Assembly (NCBI GenBank): GCA_039000515.1
Contig: JBCFYV010000001.1
Location: forward strand, 33,378,061 to 33,442,060
Source: Timema cristinae
Lineage: Eukaryota > Arthropoda > Insecta > Phasmatodea > Timematidae
Reading direction: 5' to 3'
DNA: 64,000 nucleotides
Shown: in pieces, positions 22,721-34,837 of the stretch
How the letters are laid out: the number at the start of each line of letters is the position of its first letter
Numbering within the stretch: the stretch's first letter is position 1
Notes under the pieces: model-generated
Told to the model about the DNA's origin: nothing
The model's input: the letters and a program-made list of their open reading frames with translations, nothing else
The model's database searches: none
Program-made: the position numbers and the translations under genes

Positions 22721-23136
22721 ATGAAAATATAACTGCTCTGTTCTTGGCGACGTAAGCAATGACATAATCAAATTCCTCCAAGTGACGTTACCTTTCTATT
22801 CTCTTTATATTGGGACATCTACACTGCATGCGGAAATATTACGAACTAAGAGTGAAAGAAAGAATGGTATAGAGGGGTGGGAGGAGACACGCCATGTTGA
22901 CAACTTCCTGAATGCTGCGAACGAGATGAAAAAGTTAAGAGAGCAGGGATATATTAACTTTTTGAGTTTTCAGATAAGGTTCTTCACATTATGTCCATCT
23001 GTTCAAGTTTGGAAGAGTGCGTGGTGGACTGGCCAAGACTAAAAGGAAGTGGACTTCCGCAGTAGGGAGACATCGGATTATAAGTCCTTTATGTCGTGAT
23101 GAGGGCTTGGGTACAAACGAATCACCCACCATAGCA
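22721..23136. other. Gene-free stretch, unexplained
   Basis: Moderately GC-richer, with open frames of 60-86 codons on both strands that match nothing I recognise. Could be old transposon sequence. Confidence 0.4.
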
Positions 23137-23543
23137 CAGAGGGGTGGATTTAGAAAGATATGTTGGGGGCGTGCCCTCCTCCCCCCCATTCCCCAATATA
23201 ATTATAGTTAGTACTAACAATGATAGTTTAAATATTACAATCACTACTAGTTATACTGTCACGTAATATCTCACTAACCAGTTAATTCACATTTCAATCA
23301 CTGTCAATAATTTATTTACATTTTTAACAAATAATTTAATCAACAAAACATAGCAAAAAAAACATAAATAAATTATGTACTTTTATACGTTTTCGTTGAC
23401 ATTTTCTAATTAATTTCTTAATTACGCTCAAATTTTGAAGGATTTTTTCTGTCAGAATTTCTTGAGAGGGAACCTCCCACGATCCGGTCCCGTGAGTGCG
23501 TTCCTCCCCCAACCCCATCATGCAAATTTTGGCTCCACCCCTG
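23137..23543. mobile_element. Non-autonomous hAT element, 407 bp
   Basis: Ends cagaggggtggatttag and, inverted, caggggtggagccaaaa. Flanks ccatagca and aaatagca agree in 6 of 8 bases, consistent with an 8-bp hAT duplication. Related to 10433-11271. Confidence 0.82.
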
Positions 23544-23992
23544 AAATAGCAAGAACCTATCTAAATAAAAAAAACTAAATAATGTACCTATCTGATGTTG
23601 CCAGAATATCGTTGTATATTACCGTATGAATACATTAAAGTATATTATAAACTTTTCGGAATATCAACAAGGGTTTTTCCTGTAGTAATCCTACAAAAAG
23701 GGTATTTTTTTCTTTGTATTTTGTCAATTTTACCACTTTTGTTGATCTTATAGTTTAGTATTTTATTGTTTGCTATGGCTAAAAATAGTACATTTTGAAT
23801 GTTTTAAATTTTGTGGGCTTTCATATTCGCCAGCTTTTAAATGTTAGAGCTTTCAATAACGTAAAAAAACAAGTTACGAAATATCGGGATGGTAAAACTT
23901 TTTTTTAAATATATGCATATATGTTTATATTTAAACATAAATGTTGTATATATATTACATATACATAAACATAACTTTTTTTATCATCGTGT

Positions 23993-24213
23993 GGTTAGGT
24001 TATACACACATATGATAATTACTTTAATGGAATAGAGATAAGAAGGAATCATTTTAGATGTAGGCCTAATCCACCCGCATTTACATGGAAGGAGAGAAGG
24101 ACACCATTTAAGAAAAAAACCTTCAGTAGACCCAACCAGGATTCAAACCTTAATCTCCCCGTCATTAGCAAGCTAGTCTAACACGAGAGTTGCGCCTTAG
24201 AACATTCGGTCAA
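23993..24213 (-). mobile_element. Worn SINE-B copy, minus orientation
   Basis: Body words catttacatggaaggagaga, caccatttaagaaaaaaacc and acccaaccaggattcaaacc follow the SINE-B order. Confidence 0.7.
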
Positions 24214-24230
24214 TGAAGCTGGTTTTAATT

Positions 24231-24513
24231 ATAGGTGACCTGGTGGTCTAGGGGTAAGGTGTCAGACTTCTATGCTGGCGGCCGGGGTTCAATCCTCGGT
24301 ACCGGCAAAGATTTATCTGATTACCAAACCCTTCCTTCACCTCTGACAAGACATCTTGTGAATGTGGGGAATGCCAGGTCTCCACCGTGGTTCGGATTCC
24401 ACGTTAAACTGTAGGTCCTTCATTTCATCTCCCAATCACCCTACCATTACATATTAGCGTAAGTGCGTATAATCCGAATGGGTAGTAAGAGGCGGTGCTA
24501 ATAATAATAATAA
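24231..24513 (+). mobile_element. SINE-A copy, full length, with target duplication
   Basis: Head aggtgacctggtggtctagg with box A, box B ggggttcaatcctcgg, body, shared tail, (taa)n. Flank tggttttaatt occurs at 24220-24230 and 24514-24524. Confidence 0.95.
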
Positions 24514-25299
24514 TGGTTTTAATTTTGTTAAACTTTATCAGCTAAAATGTTATGTCCTTAGGATAAAACATTTTAATAAAAGTCTTGTATCAGTCCGAGC
24601 TGATATGTATAGTAATGCTTATTTGTGTAAGGTTGAAATGTTAAGTGTGGTTTGTTTAAAAAATGTATCTTAGTAGAAGTTACATCTCTCTTTTACAATG
24701 AAAGCAAATTTCCTCTCTGATGAGGATTCCTGCAAACTTCTAGTTAAGATAACGTTGTTATATAGCAAAGGAGGGTATTTCCTTCGTGAATCATGCGTTT
24801 ACGAAATTTTCCGGAACCATCAAATACTCTCTATAAGTCATTCTACTTAAACCACTGTTCAAAAATTCTTCATGACAGAGGTCACCAAACTCATTGAATA
24901 TGATTATGGTAGCTACCTTCAAAATTTCAAATGGTTTCACGTTACCTTTCTTGCATTTGCTGAATTTGCGTTGCACACTAAACATAAACACTTCACATTT
25001 CGAATGAAATAGTTTTATTTTATTTTATTTCATTATAACTCGATTACAATATAAAAACCACTCTTACAAGGGTGTAGAAATCTAGTTTGTCTAGGTGGTG
25101 TGAGAAATGGGGGGAGGGGGGCAGACCACTAGAATTTTTTTTCTGTATAATTCTGTAGTCAATAAACGTTACTAAAAGTATCTATGAACCCCTCCTAAGG
25201 TCTATCAAAGTCTAGGGGGAACGAATGGGGGGCTTAGGACCACCCCAAAGCCCCGTCTTTCTATGCCATTGCACTCCTACGTGAAAAGCATGTACTTAC

Positions 25300-25336
<37 letters not shown>

Positions 25337-25340
<4 letters not shown>

Positions 25341-25520
25341 CCTATTAATAACGGTTCAGGTTATAATCATTTACTGTAATTATTCTAATGGGGTAGTGAT
25401 AAGGAAGGAAGTATGTTAGATGTAATATTTTATATATATATATGGAAAGAGAGTAGGGAAAACCACTCTCAGTAGACGCGGTCGAGATTCAAACCCTATT
25501 TCCCCATCTTCAGCAGGCCA
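25337..25520 (-). mobile_element. Worn SINE-B copy, minus orientation
   Basis: ttaccacctattaataacgg, tcaggttataatcatttact, gagagtagggaaaaccactc and ggtcgagattcaaaccctat retain SINE-B order. Confidence 0.65.
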
Positions 25521-26127
25521 AATACAAAATACATATATTTATTGTTTAGTATTTTAGCATTATCGTTATAAAATTGACAGCTTGAGATCACATACCTTGG
25601 CGTATGTATATTAATGTAGCTTTATTACAGTTCCATTTTCAAGGAAGGAACCTTATCTGCTAGTTATAAACGTTACTAGATCTACTTTTACGTATTGATA
25701 AGTCAAGTAATGGTCAATATCTATAAATTAACACAAATAATAAAGTAAAATGTTTACCACAACAAATCAATGAATATCAACACACAGGCCTCAAAGCATT
25801 GTAGCTACGATAATGTCCGTATAGAGGAGACCGCAATTCACTTAATTTAAATTAATTGAAAATGACACCAGGACATGGGACCAGGTCCGATCCCCGTGTT
25901 TAAGTTTTGTTTTTTAGTTTATTCATACCAAAATCCTACCATGGTATAAAGACTATTCCCCCATCTAACCCAATCCCCTTATCCCACATACAAACCAACC
26001 ATTAACTATTGTATTATTTTATCGGTTAGCCTACCTGAGATGAGACACGAACTAAGGACGAAATAAACTAGTAGCGACGTCATGTGTCAATTGTATGTCA
26101 CGCACCGTTTAACGCATTATCAGATGC

Positions 26128-26178
26128 ATGTCTTCACTCTTTCAACTCTCCACGGGAACTGAAAGAGTGAAGACATAA
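26128..26178. repeat. Short hairpin with 17-bp arms
   Basis: atgtcttcactctttcaa and its near-exact inverse tgaaagagtgaagacat lie either side of a short GC-richer loop. Confidence 0.75.
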
Positions 26179-26734
26179 TCAACCAGCGACAGTTGAAGCG
26201 CGAGATAAGATACTACTATATGTGTTGGAGCTAATTTCCTTCATCTATACAACGCACTCTTTTCATTTCAATACTAGCTAGTATCAACTAAATAGCTCTG
26301 TTGAAGTGGCTCGGAAAATGATAGACTGGTTAGAGCACGTGGTACCCTTCACTTAACGTTCACGGAGCGTGAAAGTTGTCTGTTAACCAATTCAATGGCC
26401 GAATGGTCCAAGCCGCAAGTTTTCTCGACCTTTTTTTTTTCACTTCAGGGTGAACTTAGATGAAGACAGGGAAGGATACATCTACCTAGACTTAGCTTCT
26501 AATTATTCATTTCGACATTAGTTGGCGCTAAGTCTAAGCCCTAAATTCTACTAAGTAGACTCTATCTTTTTTTCACTGCGCACGTGTATAAGGGCTGTAA
26601 TATAATACAGCTTTTCTATTAAATTTAGATTAAAATTAAAACGATTAGTTAGTTCAGCAACTTTGAATGACACCTCAGATGAACTATCTGACACTTAAAA
26701 ACCCCCTTTTTACTTTCTCGCTAGCTTACATGTA

Positions 26735-27290
26735 GAGAAATTATTATGATCGTCAAAAATATATAACTCGAGATTTTGATGAATCTTGACGTTTCATGAC
26801 CCCCCGAATCAGAAAAAAATATGTTTGAATTTCGGTCTGTTTGTCAGTCTGTACCTCCAACTAGAGCCTAAACTATCAGACTAAAACTTGGCATTTAGAG
26901 TTTTTATAGGGTTGCCCCAAGGTGTATTTGGAATTGGACCTCTAACCCTAAAATTAAGGGTAGTTTACTGAGGGGAAAAAATAGAAAAAATTTAATTCCT
27001 CAAAATAGGCTCTAACGATTTTGATTAAATTTCATTTAAAAACATTTATAAATATTCCGAAAAAAATGGCTACACTAAATATTTCGGTAAAATGACTTTA
27101 AGGGTCCCGGTCTGATGCATAAATTCTCATTTTTATCATATCTACGAAAATATTTGAGATATGAACTTACTTATCATGCAAATATGTAGGGATATTTATA
27201 ATACAAATCCTTTATTTGAAATATATTTTTATAAAACCAATAACTTTCAAGCTATACGCAAATATATATAAATTTTCGAACACTAAAAGT
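26735..27290. repeat. Interspersed repeat W, copy 1
   Basis: Carries gatcgtcaaaaatatataac, gacgtttcatgaccccccga, ggtctgtttgtcagtctgta and taaaattaagggtagtttac. Copies follow in direct orientation at 27300-27770 and at 56375-56900. No coding capacity seen. Confidence 0.75.
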
Positions 27291-27299
27291 AAAGTATTG

Positions 27300-27770
27300 C
27301 GACCGTAAAAAAATTATAACCAGAAATTTTGATAGATGTCGACGTCTCATTACCCCCCAAACCCTAAAAAGTGTTGTTTTTTTTGCAATGACTTCTGTTT
27401 GTGTGTCTGTTTAACCCTAAAATTAAGAGTAGTTTAATAAAAAGAGAAAAATCTATTTTCTCAAAATCGGCTCTAAAAATTTTGATCAAAATTCGCATCT
27501 AGTTTGATTAAGATTATAAATAAAATGGATATTTTAATTATCCTATGAAAATTATTTTTAAGATACATTAAAGAAGTGGAAATTTCCGTATCTCAGCAAC
27601 TGTTTGCGATAATAAATAACTTATCACTGCAAAATAGGAGTACTATTAAAATTAAAAAACTTTTAAATGAGATTTATTTTTATAAATCCAACAGTTTCTG
27701 AGATATTGGCAAGTATATTGATACAATTTTGTGAGCTTTAGTCGTAAAGAGATACTACTTAAGTTTTAAC
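27300..27770. repeat. Interspersed repeat W, copy 2
   Basis: Same order of motifs as copy 1: gaccgtaaaaaaattataac, gacgtctcattaccccccaa, tgtgtgtctgtttaacccta, aaattaagagtagtttaata, then tatctcagcaactgtttgcg. Confidence 0.72.
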
Positions 27771-28170
27771 GCAATAATTCTCTAACGCCTTAAGTAATTA
27801 AATACAAGTAAGTCTTTCAAAAAATGTATGCTATTTTTCCTTTAACCTTTTAGGAGAAATGTTTGTACAATCTCCTTCTTCTTCATTTTAGACTCAATAG
27901 TTAATAGAAACTTTTTTATTGGTCAAAATTTATAAATTTGAAATTTAATAGCAATGCGATGACCTGAAGATGTGCAACAACTAATTAAATTTTTAAAATT
28001 TAACTGCAAGTTGAAATTTGAATACGAAGTATTGACCCTTGTGGACTAAATATCAATCTTTTTCATTGGTCGATAAATACAAATGAGGTCATTAATCCTT
28101 TAAAAATAAAATTATAAAATTTAAAACATGGACTCAAAAAGTTATCTATACCTATAAAATAACATGTCCT

Positions 28171-28933
28171 GACTGACTGACTGATTCATCATCGCCGAGC
28201 GCAAATTATCAAGGATACAAGCATGAAAATCCGACTGTATATTCATTTTGTTATGTAGGCACCCACTAAGAAAGGATTTTAGAAAATTCCACCCCAAAGG
28301 GGTCAAAATAGGGGATGATAATATGTATGATAATATGTATGAAAGTCCGTCATTTTGAAAGTTACACAAACAAAATTTTGTATTTCGGTTATTGACGTAA
28401 AACAAATAAATACGTGTTTCAGGAATTTTGGAAATTTTATTTAATAAGGGATGAAAAAGGGGGTGAAAGTTTGTATCGGACTGACTGACTGATTCATCAT
28501 CGCCGAGCGCAAACTATCAAGGCTACAAGCATGAAATTCGGACTGTATATTCATTTTGTTATGTAGGCACCCAATAAGAAAGGATTTTAGAAAATTCCAC
28601 CCCAAAGGGGTCAAAATAGGGGATGATAACATGTATGATAATATGTATGAAAGTCCGTCATTTTGAAAGTTACATAAACAAAATTTTGTATTTCGGTTAT
28701 TGACGTAAAACAAATAAATACGTGTTTCAGGAATTTTGGAAATTTTATTTAATAAGGGATGAAAAAGGGGTGAAAGTTTGTATCGGACTTGCATTATTTT
28801 TGATCTGAGGTCAAGTTATGGTCATCAACGTAACGTAATATTTTAAATTAATCTGTAAATACATATGTATATTTTCGTATTTGTATATAATCAACTTCCA
28901 CGCGAGCAAAGCCGCGGGCAACAGCTATCTAGT
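28171..28933 (+). mobile_element. 3' part of a Helitron-like element with 308-bp internal tandem duplication
   Basis: Units starting gactgactgactgattcatc at 28171 and 28479 are nearly identical over 308 bp. The 3' end reads cgcgagcaaagccgcgggca / acagctat / ctagt (28929-28933), followed by T: a GC-rich hairpin then CTRRT, the Helitron terminus. Translated frames are repeats, not genes. The 5' end was not located. Confidence 0.82.
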
Positions 28934-29800
28934 TTTACATAAGTATAGTGCAATTTATGGTTGGGTTTGCTAGTGTATTATTTCGTTTCACATATATTAC
29001 GAGTTTTGGGTAAATATCTCCATTTTTAAAATATAGAGCGAGAAAGTCCGTGCAGAGTTCCGTACCATTTATTTTTTATCATTTTAGTTGTTGCTTTGTG
29101 TTGTAATTTTAAAAGATATTCAAAAATAATATGATGGTTTTTGGGATTTACTTGGATGTTTGGTGTTTAGATGTCGCTTCATTTTGTTCAGAAGCATTCA
29201 TTACTCAGGTGTTCTTAACAAAAGATGCATATAGAAAGTGGCCGGTCCCAATATTCAGTTCAAGTGAAACCAAAAGTTAAATAGCTATCGTTATGTTTCT
29301 GTATCACTTAAGGTGGATTAAAACTGTAACTAGTGATAGATTTATCATGAGATGATTTGTTTAATTAAAACCTTAGGAAATTTTGGCTGCACATTTCCAA
29401 AATTTCGCGGCGCACTGGTTGGGAACCACTGGAATACCTCACTCTCGTGTTATTTAGATTGATCTGCTGATGATAGGCAGATTGGGTAGAGGTTTTCCTA
29501 AATTGTTTTCTACTCTCCTTACATGAAAATGCGAGTAGATTATCTCTAAAATGCTTCCTTCCTCATCCCTAGATCCTTAGAATAAATGATCATATATGCA
29601 TATTACTTAATAGATGATCAGGCGATGAAAAAATTCCTCTTGAATTACGTTAACTGCATCGGGATGGCTGCCATTTGAAATCATGAGACCATTTACCTTA
29701 CGTTAAGGTAACATTAAGGGAAGGTTACGTAAACGTTAAATTTGTAGTGATCCCAGCTAAATTCCTATCTAAGAATTATATATTACTTTTATCCGTATCA
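28934..29800. other. Gene-free stretch with hAT end and SINE debris
   Basis: 29376-29432 reads, inverted, cagtggttcccaaccagtgc, a hAT terminus common in animals; its other end is not found. A worn SINE-B body follows at about 29440-29600 (ttttcctaaattgttttcta, atgaaaatgcgagtagatta). Confidence 0.55.
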
Positions 29801-30247
29801 CCCGCCTCGGTGGCGTAGTTAGCTAGCGCACTAGTTTCGTGTTGAGCTCTACTGTTAAGGACAGGGAGATCAATGTTCAAATATTTCTCGTGAGTAAACT
29901 GGGGGGTAGGAGGGTGTTGGTTTTTCATAAATGGTTTTTCATTCTACCTCCACGTAAATGGGGGGTTTACTTCCCCTATATGGGTGACCTGGTGGTCTAG
30001 GGGTAAGGTGTCAGACTTCTGTGCTGGCGGCCGGGGTTCAATCCTCGGTCCCGGCACAGATTTATCTGATTACCAAACCCTTCCTTCACCTCTGAAAAGA
30101 CATCTTGTGAATGTGGGGAATGCCAGGCCTCCACTGTGGTTCGGATTCCACGTTAAACTGTAGGTCCTTCATTTCATCTCACAATCACCCTACCATTACA
30201 CATTAGCGTAAGTGCGTATAACCCGAATGGGTAGTAAGACGCGGTGC

Positions 30248-30297
<50 letters not shown>

Positions 30298-30387
30298 CCC
30301 CTATATTCAACCTTCCTAGCCCATCAGCGTAGTTAGTACTTAATCGTATAACTCGAACGGGTAGTAAGACGAGGTGCTAAGTATATC
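29801..30387 (+). mobile_element. SINE-B copy split by a SINE-A insertion
   Basis: Head cccgcctcggtggcgtagtt to ggggggtttacttcccctat, interrupted at 29982-30293, then resumes ttcaaccttcctagcccatc to the shared tail cgtataactcgaacgggtag. Flanks ttatccgtatca (29789-29800) and ttatccatatca (30388-30399) are its own duplication. Confidence 0.95.
29982..30293 (+). mobile_element. SINE-A nested in SINE-B, 13-bp perfect target duplication
   Basis: Full-length SINE-A with head gggtgacctggtggtctagg, shared tail acccgaatgggtagtaagac and (aat)n of about 48 bp. The 13-mer acttcccctatat is present at 29969-29981 and 30294-30306. Confidence 0.98.
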
Positions 30388-30399
30388 TTATCCATATCA

Positions 30400-31434
30400 G
30401 TGTTCGCATGGTGTAACGCATCACACACTCGTTGGACTGGATTGATGGTTATGCGAATTTTAGGGTTTTAATTCCAGTCAAATGTATTAACGGCGGTGGT
30501 TTACCCTAAAGGGCTTACCAGTCCAAATTTACGTAACTAAGAATATTATATTTCCTCTAAAGTCTACCTTCCTCATTTCTACAGATACAGCGATTTTAGA
30601 TTCATACTAAAGTTAGCAGCATAGCCAACATAGGGATTTCACCACTTGGTCACGCCTTTTAAAAAAGGGTATGATGGGTAAAATGATCAAACTGTAGATA
30701 GATATTTCTAGCTTTTTGAAATTATACTTTAGCTTTATTCTAGTTGTAAATGTAAATAGGTATATTATTTGTATTTTTAAATTTTATTCTTTATTAATCT
30801 AAGTGTAACACATTTTAATGAACTAGGTTTAGAATTTGTAGATCTACCACTATTTAAATTGGTGTTCCTACAAGAAGTAATTTTCCACTACATAATTAAT
30901 TTGCAACAATTATGTTGGCATGGGGATAAAAAATGAAATTGGTTAATGTCGTCTGGAGGGTGTATTTCCCAATTTCTTGCCTGTAGTGTTAAATATAGTC
31001 CTACTTGATGCTTGTTCTGTCAGGGTCTAATGCAGATATTGGGAAGATATTTAATCAAACAAATACTACAATTAGATACACACTATGTACCAGTACATTT
31101 GTAGTTAATTCAATTTCAACTTTTTGCTTTGGTCTCAAATGAAATTGTAAATTCCACCACGACCATATACTACCAATGCTATGTGTTTTGAATAAATTGA
31201 TACCAAGAGTCTACAGTGCGTTTACTTCTCAAGAGACGACAACCTGTTCTGAAGAAACAAACCAAGATTTCGCTGAAACACTAAGAATATATAAATCACT
31301 TGTGTACCCTTTATTTATAATGAGAAGTATCAGTGACACAGGAACGTTTTTACTTGGGCGGGGGTAGAAATAATTATGTGTTTTTATAAGGGATAACATT
31401 TTTGAGATTAAAAAAATACCAGGAAAATGTAATA
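30400..31434. other. Gene-free stretch
   Basis: A worn tRNA-SINE-like stretch may lie at about 30400-30600 (gtgtaacgcatcacacactc, ggttttaattccagtcaaat). The rest is AT-rich with nothing recognised. Confidence 0.45.
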
Positions 31435-31563
31435 CAGCTGTCCCTCGCACTACGTGAGTGATTAGTTCTGATAGATAATCTTGTAACATGAAAACGGAAG
31501 TGAATTGATTTTAACATGGGTGATATAGGGATTACTCCAAAGTAAAAAAGTAATTACAAACCT

Positions 31564-31828
<265 letters not shown>

Positions 31829-32056
31829 TAATTACAAACCTAAAACTTGTAAATGAATGCACTTTTTTTAAAAATTATTTAACTAGTACAATGCTATAGG
31901 TAGCCTACACCTATTGTCAATCTTCAATCCCCTGAAATTTATAAACAAACACAATTTTTAATCAATTTATCTAATTAACACAATTCTACAGGGACATTTA
32001 CTGTTAATCTTCAACTGCATGATAAATTAACTGGATTTGGCAAATCTGGATTATAA

Positions 32057-32285
32057 CTATCTTGCTCTTGACGGTAGGCTCTTGCTCTCTTAATGGCCCT
32101 TAGACGGGAAGCTCTTGAAGGTCCTGGGAAGGTAATCTCTTGCTCTCTTGAAGGCCCTGAGATGGTAAGATCTTGCTCTCTTGAAGGCCCTTGGATGGTA
32201 GGCTTTAGCTCTTTTGAAAACCCTTGACGGTAAGCTCCTGCTCTCTTGAAGGCCCTGGAATGGTAAGCTCTTGCTTTTTTGAAGT
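32057..32285 (-). repeat. 33-bp tandem repeat, about 7 units
   Basis: Units such as tcttgctctcttgaaggccc followed by tgagatggtaaga repeat every 33 bp. On the minus strand each unit is 11 codons (FKRARAYHPRA-like), so two frames stay open through the array. It begins right after the transposase C-terminus. Confidence 0.92.
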
Positions 32286-32815
32286 CTTTCGTCTTTAGAC
32301 TGACGATTTGCAACGTATTTGATGAAATGGTCAAGACTCCGCTGATGGTCAGCATACTTCCTTTCTCTATAGAGTTCTTTATAGAAAGTCAAGGAACTCT
32401 AGATCTCTTTGGCACTTATATCCATGTTAGGATCATTCTCTTCAAAGATTCTAATTGCACTGTCAATGTTTTAACAACATTTAGCAATTTTGTTGTTGTT
32501 GAAGTTTTGTGATAAGCTCAACAACATAAGTCTCTTCCTCTCCATCCTCCATTTCTACAAGATCTTCTTTGGTGAGTTTTATTGAGTGGGATTGGAGCAA
32601 TTCATCCACATTTGTCTGGTCTACGTCCTCAAATACAAAATCTTGCTATGTCAACGAGGGCATGTCTTGAATTGGAAAGCTCGTGTTCAGGATCAAAATC
32701 ATGATAATCAGAAACTTCGGGCCAAATATTTTTCCAAACTCCTTTCATACAGGATTGTTTAACTTCTGCCCCTGCGTCTCCAATGTTGTCAATACCACCC
32801 CCTAACACCACACTG
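32240..32815 (-). pseudogene. Tigger/jerky-like transposase, C-terminal remnant
   Basis: Minus-strand pieces in order: GVWKNIWPEVSDYHDF, then after a frameshift near 32645 FEDVDQTNVDELLQSHSIKL and TKEDLVEMEDGEEETYVVE, later LYRERKYADHQRSLDHFIK. This matches the acidic C-terminal region of Tigger/jerky transposases (W-x-x-L/I-W-P, then V-x-E-L-L-x-S-H). Frameshifts and stops make it inactive. Confidence 0.85.
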
Positions 32816-32973
32816 TACAGTAAAAATAATTGTCCTCACTGTAATGTGCATGCAAGGTCACACCACCACTGCACAGGGGGACTGCGAAATTTTAACTGAC
32901 CATGCATTATTTTTTTGAATTGCGCTATAGCAAAAACGCGTAAAGTGAGATCGCGTATAACAAAGGATACCTG

Positions 32974-34837
32974 TATTTAATGGTCCCATTGAGTATTTTT
33001 TAAATTTATTTTAGTCATTCCAAACATTAGAATTAGTAGACACAAAAGGAATTAAGAAAAATTATATCTTATGCGGCTCAACTAAAAGTTATGAAACACT
33101 GAAAATTAAAGTAGCTGTCCATACATCTTTACCCCATATTTGCTACTAGCTATAAAACCACTAACTGGTTTTGAAATTTAAAATTTGCGGAGCCTCTCAG
33201 GGAGCTTAGTCTACGTTGCCTAACCGTGGAGCGAAGATAGTTTTTTTATGCATCCAAACATTGAAAATCTTCTTTCTACAGTAGTTGATGTAGCTGGTAT
33301 TCCTATCAGAATTTTGAAAATACCTTCCTTGTGTGTTCCAAGCACATTTTACTTTTACTATGTTAACCTAGTGTGAACATTGTATCTTGCCTCAATAAGA
33401 TCTTTAAATTAGCCCAAAGTTTTACTATATTAAAATAAATTAATTTTAGCGTAGTTTACTTACGACAGTATATAAAAAGTTTGATTTTTTTTAATTAACC
33501 AGGAAAATGAATTCAAAATGAAATTCAGAGATTAGTTTTCATGATCTATATGAATAACCTTTTTTTTTTTTTTTTTTACAAATAGCAAATAATTTTGGGT
33601 AAATTACAAATAATTTATCTTTGAAAATTTAAATTTTGTTAAATATATTAGAACAATTTGGTTTAAAGTTTATATTTACAGATTGATTATTGTGATCAAC
33701 AAAATTATGTTATGAATGAAACATAGTACTTATTAATTGGTCACATATTTCAATCAGAAATATTATTATATAATAATAATTGATTTTTCACATTTTGGAC
33801 ATAACATTTATATTTTATCTTCAGAATATATTTTTCATTATATTTTATTTAAATTAACTAGACCCCTAACAAACTGTTTACGATAACATTCATTTAATAT
33901 TTTTATTATTATATGTTAAAAATAATTTGTTTGTCTAATTAAAAATACTACAAGTCTTATAAATTACATTATTATTGTTATTTAACCGGAGCTCCTCAAG
34001 CAGGTACACTAAAAATGGAAATATATAAGAAATAATTAAATTAATCATATTTAAAACTATATTTACATGTTTTTATTAGTATCATTATCTCACACAGAGT
34101 TTGTCTCAATTTTATATATATATATATATATATAATACCTATGTATCTTAGCATGTGCCCTGGTTTGTTCCCATTAAGGTGTAAGATATACTCGTATATA
34201 CATATTCTAAAACTATCTCTTTTTTTATATATACATAAATAATCCAAGTGTTGTGTGAATAAATATTATAAAACTGCTATGTTTGTGTTTTAACGTCTAC
34301 ATCCAAACACCCCCTCTCCTATCCTATAAATACAAGTTTATTTGGCTTATAAGCTCCGTCTCAAACATTATGGATAAGGTGAAACGTTCAAAATAAAACA
34401 ATTAAACACTTTTACTTTCTCTTTGGTTCGGAATCTAAAGTCACAACAATATATAAATGAATATGACAATGTTGCCATCTCCTTCCTGTCTTTGATTCTA
34501 CAACCAATATATTCTTGGGATTTAGTAAAAAAACATTTTATTGCTAGTTTTCTTATCGACAATCAGCAATTGATTAACTTAAAACATTCATAACATGCAG
34601 CCAAACAACAACATAGAGTGTTTTTTTTTACAAGTAGCATTATTATTTAAGTCTTGTGACCAATACAAGTAATTAAGACTATAGTGCAAAATGAATTATA
34701 TAATTGTGATGACAAGAAAAATATATAATCACTCTTTTACTTAATAAAAAAACATCAAGAAAAAATATAATCTCACATACCATCTAGAAAATGAGTAGGA
34801 GTCACCTCCAAAATAGTTCAGGACACTCTGAGAGGCG
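32974..34837. other. Repeat-poor AT-rich stretch
   Basis: No SINE, LINE or recognisable exon. A (ta)n tract lies near 34114-34134. Open frames are short and AT-driven. Confidence 0.5.

Larger units (their letters stand above)
24525..26734. other. Gene-free stretch with microsatellite and SINE debris
   Basis: Contains an (att)n tract (25298-25336) followed by a worn SINE-B (to about 25520), a small palindrome (26128-26178) and GC-variable sequence at 26040-26580. A minus-strand open frame at 24791-24991 is not recognised. Confidence 0.5.

Noticed and set aside
24791..24991. 66-codon minus-strand ORF with a Cys/Lys-rich start
   Set aside because: No splice context linking it to the receptor gene and no family recognised; too short to support a gene.
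28142..28794. Two similar minus-strand ORFs of 87 and 117 codons
   Set aside because: They are the two units of a 308-bp tandem repeat inside a Helitron-like element, so the similarity reflects DNA duplication, not a protein family.
30001..30060. tRNA-like sequence with boxes A and B
   Set aside because: It is the head of a SINE-A copy with body, tail and target duplication; no functional tRNA gene is supported. The same holds at 24240, 45800 and 61900.
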